Assembly (NCBI GenBank): GCA_965216945.1
Contig: CBDCGU010000003.1
Location: 1,674,001-1,738,000, forward strand
From: DATHZQ01 sp965216945
GTDB lineage: Bacteria > Actinomycetota > Acidimicrobiia > Spongiisociales > UBA5794
Direction of reading: 5' to 3'
Length of the DNA stretch: 64,000 bases
Position 1 is the stretch's first letter. The number at the start of each line of letters is the position of its first letter. The position numbers and the translations under genes were made by a program. Positions 1-10,563 of this stretch are shown in pieces. A model generated the notes under the pieces. That model ran no database searches. It was not told the origin of the DNA and worked only from the letters and a program-made list of their open reading frames with translations.

Positions 1-1
1 C

Positions 2-1357
2 GGAGGCTTCGGCTCGGCGCACACCGCGGCGACCATGGCCGCGCTGGCATCGGCGGACGCAGCGCTCTTCGTGAGCGATGCGTCGCAGGAGCTGACGGGT
101 CCAGAGATGGAGTTCCTCCGGTTTGCCGCAGGGGCCTGCCCGCATCTCGCATTCGTGCTGACCAAGACCGACTTCTACCCCGACTGGGAAGAGATCCGGG
201 AGCTGAACCGTGGCCATCTCGAGAGGGGCGATGTCACCGCATCCATCTTCCCGGCCTCGGCGACATTGCGCCTCAAGGCGATCGAGTCCGAGGATCGCAG
301 GCTGAACCTCGAGTCCGGCTACCCGGCCATCACCGACTGGATAGGCGCCATCGTGGCGGACCGCGGTGGCAGTCGCACCGTTGCCGCCCTCGCCGAGGTG
401 AGAGGCGTCGTCCACCAGCTGCGCACGACCTTTGCGGCAGAACGCGATGTGCTGGCAGACCCGCAGCGTGGCGAGGAGGTTGTGGCTGCATTCAACACGG
501 CCAAGGAGCAGGCCGATGCCCTCCGCGGCCAAGCAGCCCGGTGGCAGGTGACCCTCAACGACGGGATAGCGGACCTCACCGCGACCATCGACCACGATCT
601 TCGATCACGGATGCGCAACATCTCTCGGGAAGCGGACGCCACGATCGAAGGCGAGGACCCGGCGGTCATCTGGGACGAATTCACCGCGTGGCTCAAGAAG
701 CAGGTCAGCCATGACGTGGCTGCGTCGTTTGTGGCGCTTGCGTCTCAGACCAATGAGCTGTCCCACGTGGTCGCCGAGCATTTCGCCGACGGCAACGCCC
801 CGATTCGCATCGACATGGACACTCGCGGCGTCTTGCAGACCGCCGGGTCCATCGAGACCCGCACTCGCGTCGAGAACACCGACCCCAGCGTGGGTGGTCG
901 CAGCCTCACCGCCCTGCGGGGCTCCTATGGCGGCCTCTTGATGTTCGGGATGGTGGCGCAGATGGCCGGCCTGGCGATGCTCAACCCGGCAACGGCGCTA
1001 GTCGGTGTGTTGATGGGCCGTAAGGCCGTGAAGGACGAGAAGCAACGGTTGCTGACCGTCCGCCGCCAGCAGGCGAAGATCACGACGCGGCAGTTCATCG
1101 ACGATGCGAGCTTTGCGGTGGGTAAGCAGATGAAGGACGCCCTTCGTGCGGTACAGCGCGAGCTGCGCGACCACTACCAGGCACGGGCCGACGAGCTCAA
1201 CCGCTCGATCGCCGAATCGCTCAGCGCCGCCAAGTCGGCCGTCGCGGCTGGGGAAACGGAACGCACCAAGCGGTTGCGAGACGTCGATGCGGAGCTGCAA
1301 CGCCTCGACGGGCTCGACCAGCGGCTGGCGTCGGCCATCGATGAGGGGGGACGATGA
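2..1357 (+). CDS. Dynamin-like GTPase, 5' end outside window
   Basis: The frame is open from base 2, so the N-terminus with the P-loop and the DTPG motif lies upstream; 451 residues are visible. The GxGxFGSAH stretch at the very start is what follows the G3 motif in bacterial dynamin-like proteins, and TKTD at visible residues 54-57 is the G4 guanine-specificity motif. Long helical, charged segments surround a hydrophobic stretch near residues 300-335 (LLMFGMVAQMAGLAML), which resembles the membrane-inserting paddle of the family. The last residues are a charged coiled coil. It overlaps the next dynamin gene by ATGA, as in bacterial dynamin pairs that work as hetero-oligomers on membranes. 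The membrane-remodelling role is inferred from family. Confidence 0.85.
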   Translation, partial: GGFGSAHTAATMAALASADAALFVSDASQELTGPEMEFLRFAAGACPHLAFVLTKTDFYPDWEEIRELNRGHLERGDVTASIFPASATLRLKAIESEDRRLNLESGYPAITDWIGAIVADRGGSRTVAALAEVRGVVHQLRTTFAAERDVLADPQRGEEVVAAFNTAKEQADALRGQAARWQVTLNDGIADLTATIDHDLRSRMRNISREADATIEGEDPAVIWDEFTAWLKKQVSHDVAASFVALASQTNELSHVVAEHFADGNAPIRIDMDTRGVLQTAGSIETRTRVENTDPSVGGRSLTALRGSYGGLLMFGMVAQMAGLAMLNPATALVGVLMGRKAVKDEKQRLLTVRRQQAKITTRQFIDDASFAVGKQMKDALRAVQRELRDHYQARADELNRSIAESLSAAKSAVAAGETERTKRLRDVDAELQRLDGLDQRLASAIDEGGR

Positions 1358-2847
1358 CTTCGCTCCACGACGACGTGCGTGCGCTCGTCTCGCGCGCCCA
1401 GACCGCATACGCCGGAACAGGCACCGCTCCCATCCTTGCGGAGGTGCGTAGCCGCCTCGAAGCCCCGCTACGACTTGCGATCGCCGGCCGAGTCAAGGCG
1501 GGCAAGTCGACACTGCTGAACGCCCTCGTCGGCGAGCAGCTCGCCCCCACGGATGCAGGGGAGTGCACCAAGATCGTCACTTGGTATCAACACGGGCACA
1601 CCTACCGTGTCCGGCTCGACCTCAGCGACGGCAGCTCCGTCCCGGCCCGGTTCACGCGCACGCACGGAGCCATCGACGTGGAACTCGGCACTCGCCGCCC
1701 GGAAGACATCGAGCGCATGGTCGTCGAGTGGCCGTCACCACGCCTCGCCGACGTGACGCTCATCGACACTCCCGGAATCGCCTCGGTGAACACCGATGTC
1801 TCCGCCAGGACGATGGAGTTCCTCTCACCCGGCGACGATGCTCCCACTGATGCCGATGCGGTCTTGTATCTGATGCGGCACCTGCACTCGGCCGACCTTT
1901 CCTTTCTCGAGAGCTTCCACGACGACGAACTGGCCCACGCCAGCCCGGTCAACGCCATCGGGGTGATCTCGCGAGCCGACGAGATGGGTGTTGGCCGCCC
2001 GGACGCCATGCGCGTCGCTCACCGCGTTGCACGGCGCTATCGCCACGATCCCCAGATCATGCGACTCTGCCAAACGGTGCTCCCCGTCGGCGGGCTGCTT
2101 GCCGAGACAGCCGCGAGCCTCACCGAAGACGAGTATCGGGCGCTGGCATCCGTCGCATCGCTCGAGCGGGGCGAAACCGACGCATTGCTGCTTTCCGCCG
2201 ACCGCTTCACGTCCGGCGAGACCCTGGCCGGGCTGACGCCGCTGGAACGACGTCACCTCCTGGACCGGTTCGGGATGTTCGGAGTCCGTATCGCACTCCC
2301 GCTGATCCGTCACGGCCGCACCCGATCCGGACGCGAGCTCGCAGCGGCGCTGCAGCAGCGGAGCGGCATCGACGAGCTGCGCGGCGAGCTCCTCGGTCGC
2401 TTTGGCGCCCGGAGCGACGTCCTCCGCAGCCGCTCGGCCCTCCGCACGGTGGCCGCAGTGATCGCCGACGACCGTAGCGACGGATCCGAGGCGTTGGCCG
2501 CCGAGGTCGAACGCATCGAGGCCTCGGCGCACGCCTTCGCCGAGATCCGGCTGTTGAACGCATTCCGGCAGGGAACAGTTGCCTTTCACGATGAGGAGAC
2601 CGCCGAGGTGGATCGCCTGCTCGGGAGCGCAGGAGTTTCCGACCGAGAGAGGCTCGCTCTTCCCACAGGCGCCACCGTGGCCGAGGTCCGCAGTGCCTTG
2701 CTGGCGACCATCGATCGGTGGCGGCGACGCCAGGAGAATCCGCTGACCAATCGCGACGTCGCAGAGGCCGCAGGGATCCTCATCCGGACGTGCGAGGGGC
2801 TGCTGATGGAGCTGCCCGACGCACGCGGCGTCGCAAGCCTCGCCTGA
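1354..2847 (+). CDS. Dynamin-like GTPase, second of pair
   Basis: 497 aa. P-loop GRVKAGKST at residues 45-53, G3 DTPG near residue 138, and SRAD near 207 in the G4 position, a slight departure from the usual N/TKxD. The remainder is mostly helical. No strongly hydrophobic paddle is seen, unlike the upstream partner, so the two proteins may divide labour, one anchoring and one assembling. The ATG start lies in the ATGA overlap with the upstream stop, so the genes are translationally coupled. Bacterial dynamin pairs (for example IniA/IniC and DynA/DynB in actinobacteria) act in membrane maintenance, stress response or septation; which applies here cannot be told from sequence. Confidence 0.85.
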   Translation: MTSLHDDVRALVSRAQTAYAGTGTAPILAEVRSRLEAPLRLAIAGRVKAGKSTLLNALVGEQLAPTDAGECTKIVTWYQHGHTYRVRLDLSDGSSVPARFTRTHGAIDVELGTRRPEDIERMVVEWPSPRLADVTLIDTPGIASVNTDVSARTMEFLSPGDDAPTDADAVLYLMRHLHSADLSFLESFHDDELAHASPVNAIGVISRADEMGVGRPDAMRVAHRVARRYRHDPQIMRLCQTVLPVGGLLAETAASLTEDEYRALASVASLERGETDALLLSADRFTSGETLAGLTPLERRHLLDRFGMFGVRIALPLIRHGRTRSGRELAAALQQRSGIDELRGELLGRFGARSDVLRSRSALRTVAAVIADDRSDGSEALAAEVERIEASAHAFAEIRLLNAFRQGTVAFHDEETAEVDRLLGSAGVSDRERLALPTGATVAEVRSALLATIDRWRRRQENPLTNRDVAEAAGILIRTCEGLLMELPDARGVASLA

Positions 2848-3002
2848 CGGTGGGCATCGGAGTCGACGAGAGCCGGCACGGCACCACTTCGACGTATCTC
2901 GGCCGTGCCGAGCCACTCCTGTCCCGGGTACACATCCACACGACCCGTGAGCTCATGACCCGACCATCCTCACCGGCGCAGATGCATCGGTATGCTTCCT
3001 CG

Positions 3003-5594
3003 ATGGAGCTGCTCGAGCGAGCCGGCGAGCTCCAATCGTTGCAAGGAGCCCTGGACGATGCCCGGAAGGGCCGCGGGACGACAGCTCTGCTCTGCGGGGA
3101 CGCCGGGATAGGGAAGACGAGCCTCATCAGGGCCTTCCTCTCCTCCGTCGACGACGTGACCGTGCTCCTCGGGGGTTGCGACGATCTCATCGCTCCTCGC
3201 TCATTCGGGCCATTCCGCGACATGGCGCGCCGCTCCGACCACCTGCCGGCCGATCTCGAAACCGCTCCCGAGCGCGAGAATCTCCTCGGGCACCTGCTCG
3301 ACCTGATGGAGCGGACGCTCCGTCCGACCATTGCCGTCATCGAGGACGTGCACTGGGCCGATGATGCGTCGCTCGACGTGATCCGCTACCTGATGCGCCG
3401 GATGCCGTCGCTGCCGGCACTCCTCGTACTGAGTCTGCGCGACAGGGAGTTGCCGGAACACCACCCCCTCAGCGCACTCACCTCAGGACCTTCGGACCGG
3501 CCGCCGCTCCTCCTTCGCCTGCAACCACTGTCCCCCGCGGCGATCGCCGAGCTCGCCGCAGAGACCGACCTGGACGCCGCGTATCTCCATGAGGTATCCG
3601 GAGGCAATCCCTTCTACGTGGGACAGATGCTGGCAGCCTCGTCGACCGACATCGCCGAATCCGTGCGAGACACCGTGCTCGCACGGGCCGACCGGCTTTC
3701 TCCATCCGGCAAGGACGCGCTCCGTCTTCTCAGTGTGATGCCCGCCGGGGCCGATGCGTCTCTCGCAAGGATGCTCTTTGCCGAGGACCCGGATGCCCTC
3801 CACGACGCCGAGGGGTGCGGGCTGCTCGAAGTTCGCGACGATCGGATCACGTTTCGCCACGACCTGGGGCGCGAGGCCATCGAGCGGTCCCTGACCTTTG
3901 GCCAGCGCATGGCCCTCAACCACCGGGTGCTCGAGGCGCTGGTTGCGTCCAACGCCGACAGAACCAGCCTCGTGCACGTGGCTCGGGCAGCCGGCGATGC
4001 GGCCCGCGCCACGGAGTTTGCTCTCGATGTGCTGCGCGGCGAGCTCGCCCCTACCAACCACCGCGAGGTGTGGACACTGAGCCGCATCGCGCTGGAGCAC
4101 ACCGCGGGTCTCGATGACTTGACCATCGCCGACCTGCACATGCAGGCCGCCGAAGCGGGCAGGACCACGAACAACCACTCGGCAGGCCGGGATCATGCCG
4201 AGGAGGCGGTGCGCATCCTGCGGGCTACGGGAGCGGGGTCATCCGAGCTGGCACAGGCATGGATGCTGACGGCCACGGCAAGCGCTTCGATCGGGGAGAA
4301 CGAGCGATCGGCTCACGGTTTCGAGCAAGCCCGACGGATGCTCGAGGCTCTGCCTCCGGAGCCGAACCTCGCCACCTGCTATTGCCGGCTCGGGGCGATC
4401 GCCATGATCACGGGGCGCCACGAGGAGGGCTCCCGCTGGGCGAATCTTGCGATCGATCTCTGTGAAGAGCACGGATGGCAACAGCCCCTCGTGTGCGCAC
4501 TCGGCGTGCGCGGCACATCCCGCTCCTGCCGCGGAGATGAGGGCGGTTTCTCCGATCTGGAGCGTGCACGAGAGCTTGGAGCCATGTACGGGCCGGTCGA
4601 GCGGCACGCCATCAATGTGTACAACTCAGCCGTGTGCCTGCTCCGCTGGTGCCGGCCGATCGAAGCCGCACCGCTCATCGACGAGGCCGAGCGGCTGGCC
4701 CGGGAGCACGGCTTCGACCACATGGTCTACAGAGCCCGCATCCAGCAGGGCATCGTGCTGATCATGCGAGGGGACGTCGACGCGGCGGAGCGACTCCTCG
4801 AAGAGCTGGCGGCAGCCGACGCCAGGCAGGCGGGGGCAATCCGCGGATCGGCACTGGCGGCCCTGGGCCGGATCTACGCCCGGCGCGGCGATCCGAGGGC
4901 AGAGGGGACCATCGAGCAGGCCTGGAAGATGTCGCTCACGACAGGAGAGCACCAGAAGGTCGCCGTTGCCGGCATCAGCAAGCTCGAGCTGGCGTGGCTG
5001 GAGCGCAGGGACGACGAGGTGCGAATGCTGGCGACGCGGTTGCTCGATGTCGCCGAGCGAACCGGCCACCTGCGCCTGCGCGCCGAAGCGCTCCGCTACC
5101 TCCTGCGCATCGGCGACGATGTCGAGCCGTTCGAGGGGTGCCCAGCCGCCTATGAGGCCGCGCTCTCCGGCAATTTCGGGCGCGCCGCCGCCCTGTGGGA
5201 TCGCGCCGGGCAGCCGTACGAGTATGCGCTGGAGCTCGTGGAGTCGACGGACCCGTCGCTGGCGTTCGAGGGGTTGCGAACACTCGATCGTCTCGGGGCC
5301 ACCCGCACCGCCGACCTGGCCCGACTACGCCTGCGCTCGCGGGGCTTTGCCAGTGTGCCGCGTGGCCCGCGCCGGGCGAACGACGGCACCGTGCCGGTGC
5401 TGACCGACCGCCAGTTCGACGTGATGGAGCTCCTGGCGCGGGGGCTGACCAACCAGGAGATCGCCGACGAGCTGTTCGTGGCGCGCCGCACCGTAGACAA
5501 CCATGTGTCGGCGATCCTGACCCGCCTCGACGTGGACAGCCGGCACGACGCAGTCCAAGAAGCGGAGGCTCGGGGCCTGCTCGGGGCCACCTGA
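3003..5594 (+). CDS. LuxR-family regulator with AAA-type ATPase domain (LAL)
   Basis: About 863 aa from the chosen ATG; in-frame ATGs at 2955 and 2982 are also possible, but the domain begins at MELLERAGEL, the usual N-terminus of this family. Walker A GDAGIGKTS at residues 32-40; Walker B (VIEDVHWAD) near 112. A long helical, TPR-like central region follows, and the C-terminus (from about residue 798) is a LuxR/GerE helix-turn-helix with LTDRQFDVMELLARGLTNQE and a TVDNHVS recognition helix. Such proteins are large ATP-dependent transcription activators that sense a ligand through the central repeats. Nothing in the neighbourhood identifies its target. It converges on the minus-strand APH-like gene with only 4 nt between stop codons. 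Confidence 0.88.
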   Translation: MELLERAGELQSLQGALDDARKGRGTTALLCGDAGIGKTSLIRAFLSSVDDVTVLLGGCDDLIAPRSFGPFRDMARRSDHLPADLETAPERENLLGHLLDLMERTLRPTIAVIEDVHWADDASLDVIRYLMRRMPSLPALLVLSLRDRELPEHHPLSALTSGPSDRPPLLLRLQPLSPAAIAELAAETDLDAAYLHEVSGGNPFYVGQMLAASSTDIAESVRDTVLARADRLSPSGKDALRLLSVMPAGADASLARMLFAEDPDALHDAEGCGLLEVRDDRITFRHDLGREAIERSLTFGQRMALNHRVLEALVASNADRTSLVHVARAAGDAARATEFALDVLRGELAPTNHREVWTLSRIALEHTAGLDDLTIADLHMQAAEAGRTTNNHSAGRDHAEEAVRILRATGAGSSELAQAWMLTATASASIGENERSAHGFEQARRMLEALPPEPNLATCYCRLGAIAMITGRHEEGSRWANLAIDLCEEHGWQQPLVCALGVRGTSRSCRGDEGGFSDLERARELGAMYGPVERHAINVYNSAVCLLRWCRPIEAAPLIDEAERLAREHGFDHMVYRARIQQGIVLIMRGDVDAAERLLEELAAADARQAGAIRGSALAALGRIYARRGDPRAEGTIEQAWKMSLTTGEHQKVAVAGISKLELAWLERRDDEVRMLATRLLDVAERTGHLRLRAEALRYLLRIGDDVEPFEGCPAAYEAALSGNFGRAAALWDRAGQPYEYALELVESTDPSLAFEGLRTLDRLGATRTADLARLRLRSRGFASVPRGPRRANDGTVPVLTDRQFDVMELLARGLTNQEIADELFVARRTVDNHVSAILTRLDVDSRHDAVQEAEARGLLGAT

Positions 5595-5605
5595 CGGATC
5601 AGGTG
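5588..5605. terminator. Hairpin spanning two convergent stop codons
   Basis: CACCTGA and TCAGGTG form a perfect 7-bp stem around the tetraloop CGGA. It covers the stop codons of both the LuxR regulator and the opposing APH-like gene. No T-tract follows, so it is only a candidate bidirectional terminator. Confidence 0.35.
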
Positions 5606-6480
5606 CGGACGAACGTTGGATCGATCTGTGCCAGCCATTCGAGACACACGTCGGCCTGGCGGTGTTGCAACGCACGCACGTCGGGGTTGACGTTGGGCGT
5701 CGGCGGTAGGCCCGCATGGTGGGCGAAGTAGCCGGCGAACAACGCGACCAGCTGCCAGTCGGCGGCGGGACGGAGGACCCACGGTGCTGGACCACCCTCG
5801 AGATAGAGGCTGGGAAGCCAAGCGATGACGTCCACCTCCGGATTGCCCCGTCGCGCCCAGTTCCAATCGACGAGCTTTGCGGCCGGGGTGAAGCACACGT
5901 TGTCGCTGCGGACATCTAGATGGAGGACGGCGTCTCCCCCGACCGGAGCCATGGTCTCGCCGGCGAGCAGCTTGGGAAGTGCGACGTCGAGCCAGCGGTC
6001 GCCGGCGAGGCCGCCGGCGATGAACGCTTTCGGATCGGCCGCGATCGTGCGCCAGCACGTGAGCTGGTCGCGCATTCCCTCCAGCGCGGGCAACCACCAC
6101 GGCCCCGGCAGGGATGCGAGCTCATTCAGCGCGATCCAGACCGAGTCGATGCCGTCTCGGTCCCACGGCGGTGGCCACCGGCCACCGCTCAGATCCTGGA
6201 TGACCAGCACCGGATACTCGCCGTCTCCATCCCAGCCGACCAGGTCGGGGATGCATTCGGCAGCGATCCCTGCGTAGACGGCGTACTCGTCACGGAGGAA
6301 CCGAGCCGTTGGCTCTGTCGTGGCCGCCTTCACGAAGACGTTGGTCGCACCGGGCCGCCCGACCACCCAGATCCCGGCAGCGCTGTAGCCGCCTGTCACC
6401 GGTTGCCACGAATCCGTCGCACCAACGATGGCCTCGACACGACGACGCACGTCCGTAGCGGGTACAGCGGGTCGGACCAT
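5599..6480 (-). CDS. Aminoglycoside-phosphotransferase (APH) fold protein
   Basis: 293 aa, kinase-like fold. The catalytic loop HLDVRSDN at residues 187-194 corresponds to the HxDxxxxN of APH and choline kinases, and VDWNWA at 204-209 supplies the metal-binding aspartate. The N-lobe contains VFVKA around residue 48-52 (ATP-anchoring lysine). The substrate cannot be deduced: family members phosphorylate aminoglycosides, macrolides, homoserine, maltose or fructosamine, and most chromosomal copies are not resistance genes. It lies directly downstream of argH on the same strand (9 nt between stop of argH and its start region), so it may be read from the arginine operon. Confidence 0.8.
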   Translation of the reverse strand: MVRPAVPATDVRRRVEAIVGATDSWQPVTGGYSAAGIWVVGRPGATNVFVKAATTEPTARFLRDEYAVYAGIAAECIPDLVGWDGDGEYPVLVIQDLSGGRWPPPWDRDGIDSVWIALNELASLPGPWWLPALEGMRDQLTCWRTIAADPKAFIAGGLAGDRWLDVALPKLLAGETMAPVGGDAVLHLDVRSDNVCFTPAAKLVDWNWARRGNPEVDVIAWLPSLYLEGGPAPWVLRPAADWQLVALFAGYFAHHAGLPPTPNVNPDVRALQHRQADVCLEWLAQIDPTFVRT

Positions 6481-6489
6481 CGCAACAGG

Positions 6490-7863
6490 CTAGGGGGGTG
6501 CCGTAGTCGCGCCTGCCAACCCGCTCCGCAACTCGTCGAGCTGCTGGCGTACCGACGCCATGGAGCCGCCACCGGGCGACGAGCGTCTCACGACGGAACC
6601 AGCGGGCGAGGTGCGCTCGATGTCGCCGGGCCGGAACGCGGGGTCGGCCGCGACGAGCTCTTCCGGCGTGAGGCTCGCCGGAGTCCGGCCCGCGGCGACC
6701 AGGCGGGCAACGAGCTGCCCGACGACGTCGTGAGCGCGGCGGAACGGCACTCCGCGTTCCACCAACGCCTCGGCGAGATCGAGCGCCGTCACCCAGGATG
6801 TCGGCGCCGGAGGATGGAAGTCCGCCGCCGCCATCATGCCCGTCAGCGCCTCGAGCGCCAGGGCCAGCGTGTCGTCGGCGTGGAACACGGTGCGCTTGTC
6901 TTCTTGGAGATCGCGGTTGTAGGCCAGCGGCAGACCCTTCTGCAAGATCAGCAGCGCAGCAACATCGCCGATCACGGTGGCGGTCTTGCCGCGAGTCAGC
7001 TCCGCGATGTCGGGGTTCTTCTTGTGCGGGAGTGCGGAGGAGCCGGTGGTGTGGCGATCGTCGTAGGTCGTCCAACCGAACTCTGTCGACGACCACAGGA
7101 TGAGCTCCTCCGCCAACCGGGAGAGATGGGTCATCGTCTGGGCGGCGCAGAAGGCGTACTCGGCAACGAAGTCGCGGGAGGCGACCGCATCGAGGGAGTT
7201 GTCGAACACAGCCGAGAAGTCGAGCCTGCTCGCCACGTGCAAGGGATCGAGCGGCAGCGAACTGCCGCCCGAGGCTCCCGCTCCGAGGGGTGAGACGTCG
7301 ATGCGGCCGATCGCCCCCTCAAAGCGCTCCACGTCGCGCAGCAGCATCCAGCCGTACGCCAGCAGGTGGTGAGCAAGAGGCACGGCCTGGGCTTGCTGGA
7401 GATGGGTATAGGAGGGCACGACCACATCGCCGACGCGCTCGGCGCAGTCGACAAGAGTCGCCACCATCCGCCTGAGCTGGGCGACTCGCAGGTGGCCGGA
7501 GCGCCTGAGGTAGAGCCGCAGGTCGAGCGCCACCTGGTCGTTGCGCGACCGGCCCGTGTGCAGCTTGCCTGCCAGCTCGCCGACCAACTCGCCCAGGCGC
7601 CGCTCCACGGCGGTGTGGACGTCCTCGTCGGTGTCCTTCCAGGTGAACTCCCCGGCGTCGGCTTCGGCCAGGATGGTGTCGAGACCGGTCGTCAGCGCCG
7701 CGACGTCGTCTGGATCGAGCAACTCGACGTGGCCCAGCATCGCCACGTGGGCCAGCGAGCCCGTGACATCGTCGACGAGGAGTCGCCGGTCGGACGTGTC
7801 CAGCGTGAACCGCCAGAGCGCTTCGTCGGGCGAGTCTGCAAACCGCCCGCCCCACAGCGTCAC
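6490..7863 (-). CDS. argH: Argininosuccinate lyase
   Basis: Cleaves argininosuccinate to arginine and fumarate, the last step of arginine synthesis. 457 aa from GTG at 7863. The signature GSSALPHKKN is at about residues 274-283 and HTGRSRNDQ at 102-110; both are classic fumarase/aspartase-superfamily active-site segments. An in-frame TTG at 7899 would give 12 more residues, but it lies inside argG; the GTG follows an AGGGGAG ribosome-binding site by 7 nt and starts just 4 nt after the argG stop, so I prefer it. Last arg gene of the operon. Confidence 0.95.
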   Translation of the reverse strand: MTLWGGRFADSPDEALWRFTLDTSDRRLLVDDVTGSLAHVAMLGHVELLDPDDVAALTTGLDTILAEADAGEFTWKDTDEDVHTAVERRLGELVGELAGKLHTGRSRNDQVALDLRLYLRRSGHLRVAQLRRMVATLVDCAERVGDVVVPSYTHLQQAQAVPLAHHLLAYGWMLLRDVERFEGAIGRIDVSPLGAGASGGSSLPLDPLHVASRLDFSAVFDNSLDAVASRDFVAEYAFCAAQTMTHLSRLAEELILWSSTEFGWTTYDDRHTTGSSALPHKKNPDIAELTRGKTATVIGDVAALLILQKGLPLAYNRDLQEDKRTVFHADDTLALALEALTGMMAAADFHPPAPTSWVTALDLAEALVERGVPFRRAHDVVGQLVARLVAAGRTPASLTPEELVAADPAFRPGDIERTSPAGSVVRRSSPGGGSMASVRQQLDELRSGLAGATTAPP

Positions 7864-7867
7864 CGAG

Positions 7868-9081
<1,214 letters not shown>

Positions 9082-9085
<4 letters not shown>

Positions 9086-9552
9086 CGTCTCACTCCTATG
9101 CGCTCCAACTGTTCGAGGAGACCGCGGCCCCCCAATTCCTCCGTTGCCACCACCAGGACGGTGTCGTCCCCGGCAACCGAGCCGAGCACGCCACCGATGC
9201 GGGCACGATCGATGGCACCCGCCACGACGTGGGCCGCTCCGGGCCGCGTGCGGATGACGAGGATGTTGCGGCTCACGGCGAGCGAGTCCAGGAACTCGTC
9301 GATGATGCGCACCGTCTCCCGCTCGTCGGCGATCACGGCAGCCGGGTCCTCGGGGATCTCGTAGCGGAGTCCCCCACCCTGGGTCCGCACCTTCACGGCA
9401 CCGATCGCATCGAGGTCCCGCGACACCGTCGCTTGGGTCACGTAGTGCCCGGCGTCCTCGAGCATCTGCACCAGCTCGTGCTGGGACGTGATGGCCTCCG
9501 TGGAGATGAGCTTGCGGACGAGGCGGCGTCTCGTTGCGATGGTCGGGCTCAT
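9082..9552 (-). CDS. argR: Arginine repressor
   Basis: 156 aa. N-terminal winged helix-turn-helix (residues about 5-70, with TQATVSRDL as recognition helix at 39-47) and C-terminal oligomerisation/arginine-binding domain containing GDDTVLVV at 128-135, which carries the GTDD-like arginine contact. With arginine bound it is expected to repress the operon through ARG boxes. ATG at 9552 overlaps the argB stop by ATGA (9549-9552). A much longer open frame extends upstream, but this is only the shadow of argB; the ATG at 9552 marks the start of the homologous region. Confidence 0.94.
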
Positions 9553-10448
9553 ACCGCCTCCATTGTGATCATCGTGCCGATGCCCTCCGGGGTGAAGATC
9601 TCGAGCAGCAGCGCATGCTGGACACGACCGTCGAGGATGTGGGCGCTCGTGACTCCAGACTCGATGGCGTGGATGCATGACTCGAGTTTCGGGAGCATTC
9701 CCGCCGAGATCGAACCGCCATCGACGAGGTCCCGCAACCCGGCGACCGTGGTGCGAGAGATCAGCGAGTCGTCGTCTCCGAACACGCGGTAGAGCCCCTC
9801 CACGTCGGTCAGATACACGAGTTTGCGTGCGCCGAGCGCTTCGGCCAGCGCCCCGGCGGCAGTATCGGCATTGAGGTTGTACGGATGCCCGTCCTCGCCG
9901 CGGGCAAGCGGAGCGACGACCGGTACGAAGCCCTCTGCTTGCAGCGCGGTGACCAGCTGGGTGTTGACCTTGGTCACCTCGCCGACGAAACCGAGCCGGG
10001 TGTCGCGCGGCCGGGCAACGAAGGTGTTGGCATCGAGCCCGTTGACACCTGCGGCCAGCGATCCGTGTGCGTTCACCAGCCTGACGATGTCGGGGTTGAC
10101 CTCGCCGGCGAGCGTGGCCTGCACCACGCGCATGGTCTCCTCGTCGGTCACCCGCAGCCCGTCCATCCACTGCGGCTCGACTCCGAGCTGCTGCATGGCC
10201 CGCGAGATGTGCGGTCCTCCCCCGTGGACGATCACGGGATCGATGCCGACGTAGTGCAGCATCGCAACATCGTCGGCGAAGGTGTTGCGCAACGACTCGT
10301 CGACCATCGCGGACCCGCCGTACTTGATCACGAGCGTGCTGCCCCGGAACCGCTTGATGAACGGCATCGCCTCCGAGAAGATCTTCGCCTTCCCCATGGT
10401 GCGGGCGATACGAGACTTCGCAACGTCCGGCGAGGAGTGACCAGTCAT
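9549..10448 (-). CDS. argB: N-acetylglutamate kinase
   Basis: Phosphorylates N-acetylglutamate, the usual arginine-feedback step. About 299 aa from ATG 10448. IKYGGSAM (41-48) binds phosphate and HGGGPHI (75-81) binds the substrate; the C-terminal GGMLPK-like segment appears as AGMLPKLES. In-frame alternatives at 10466 (ATG) and 10538 (GTG) would extend a Pro/Arg-rich tail without family support. The N-terminal helix MGKAKIFSEAMPFIKRF before the first strand resembles that of arginine-sensitive hexameric enzymes. Its stop overlaps the argR start, so argD and argF, which usually sit here in actinobacterial operons, are absent. Confidence 0.93.
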   Translation of the reverse strand: MTGHSSPDVAKSRIARTMGKAKIFSEAMPFIKRFRGSTLVIKYGGSAMVDESLRNTFADDVAMLHYVGIDPVIVHGGGPHISRAMQQLGVEPQWMDGLRVTDEETMRVVQATLAGEVNPDIVRLVNAHGSLAAGVNGLDANTFVARPRDTRLGFVGEVTKVNTQLVTALQAEGFVPVVAPLARGEDGHPYNLNADTAAGALAEALGARKLVYLTDVEGLYRVFGDDDSLISRTTVAGLRDLVDGGSISAGMLPKLESCIHAIESGVTSAHILDGRVQHALLLEIFTPEGIGTMITMEAV

Positions 10449-10563
10449 CGCGTCAGCTCGCTGCATGGGCGGCGGTGGCCCTGCCGGCTCTCGCCGCCAT
10501 TCCCGAGAGTCCACCCGCCAGTTTCCAGACGGGCGCACGAAGAGGGGTCGTGTGGCATCTCCA

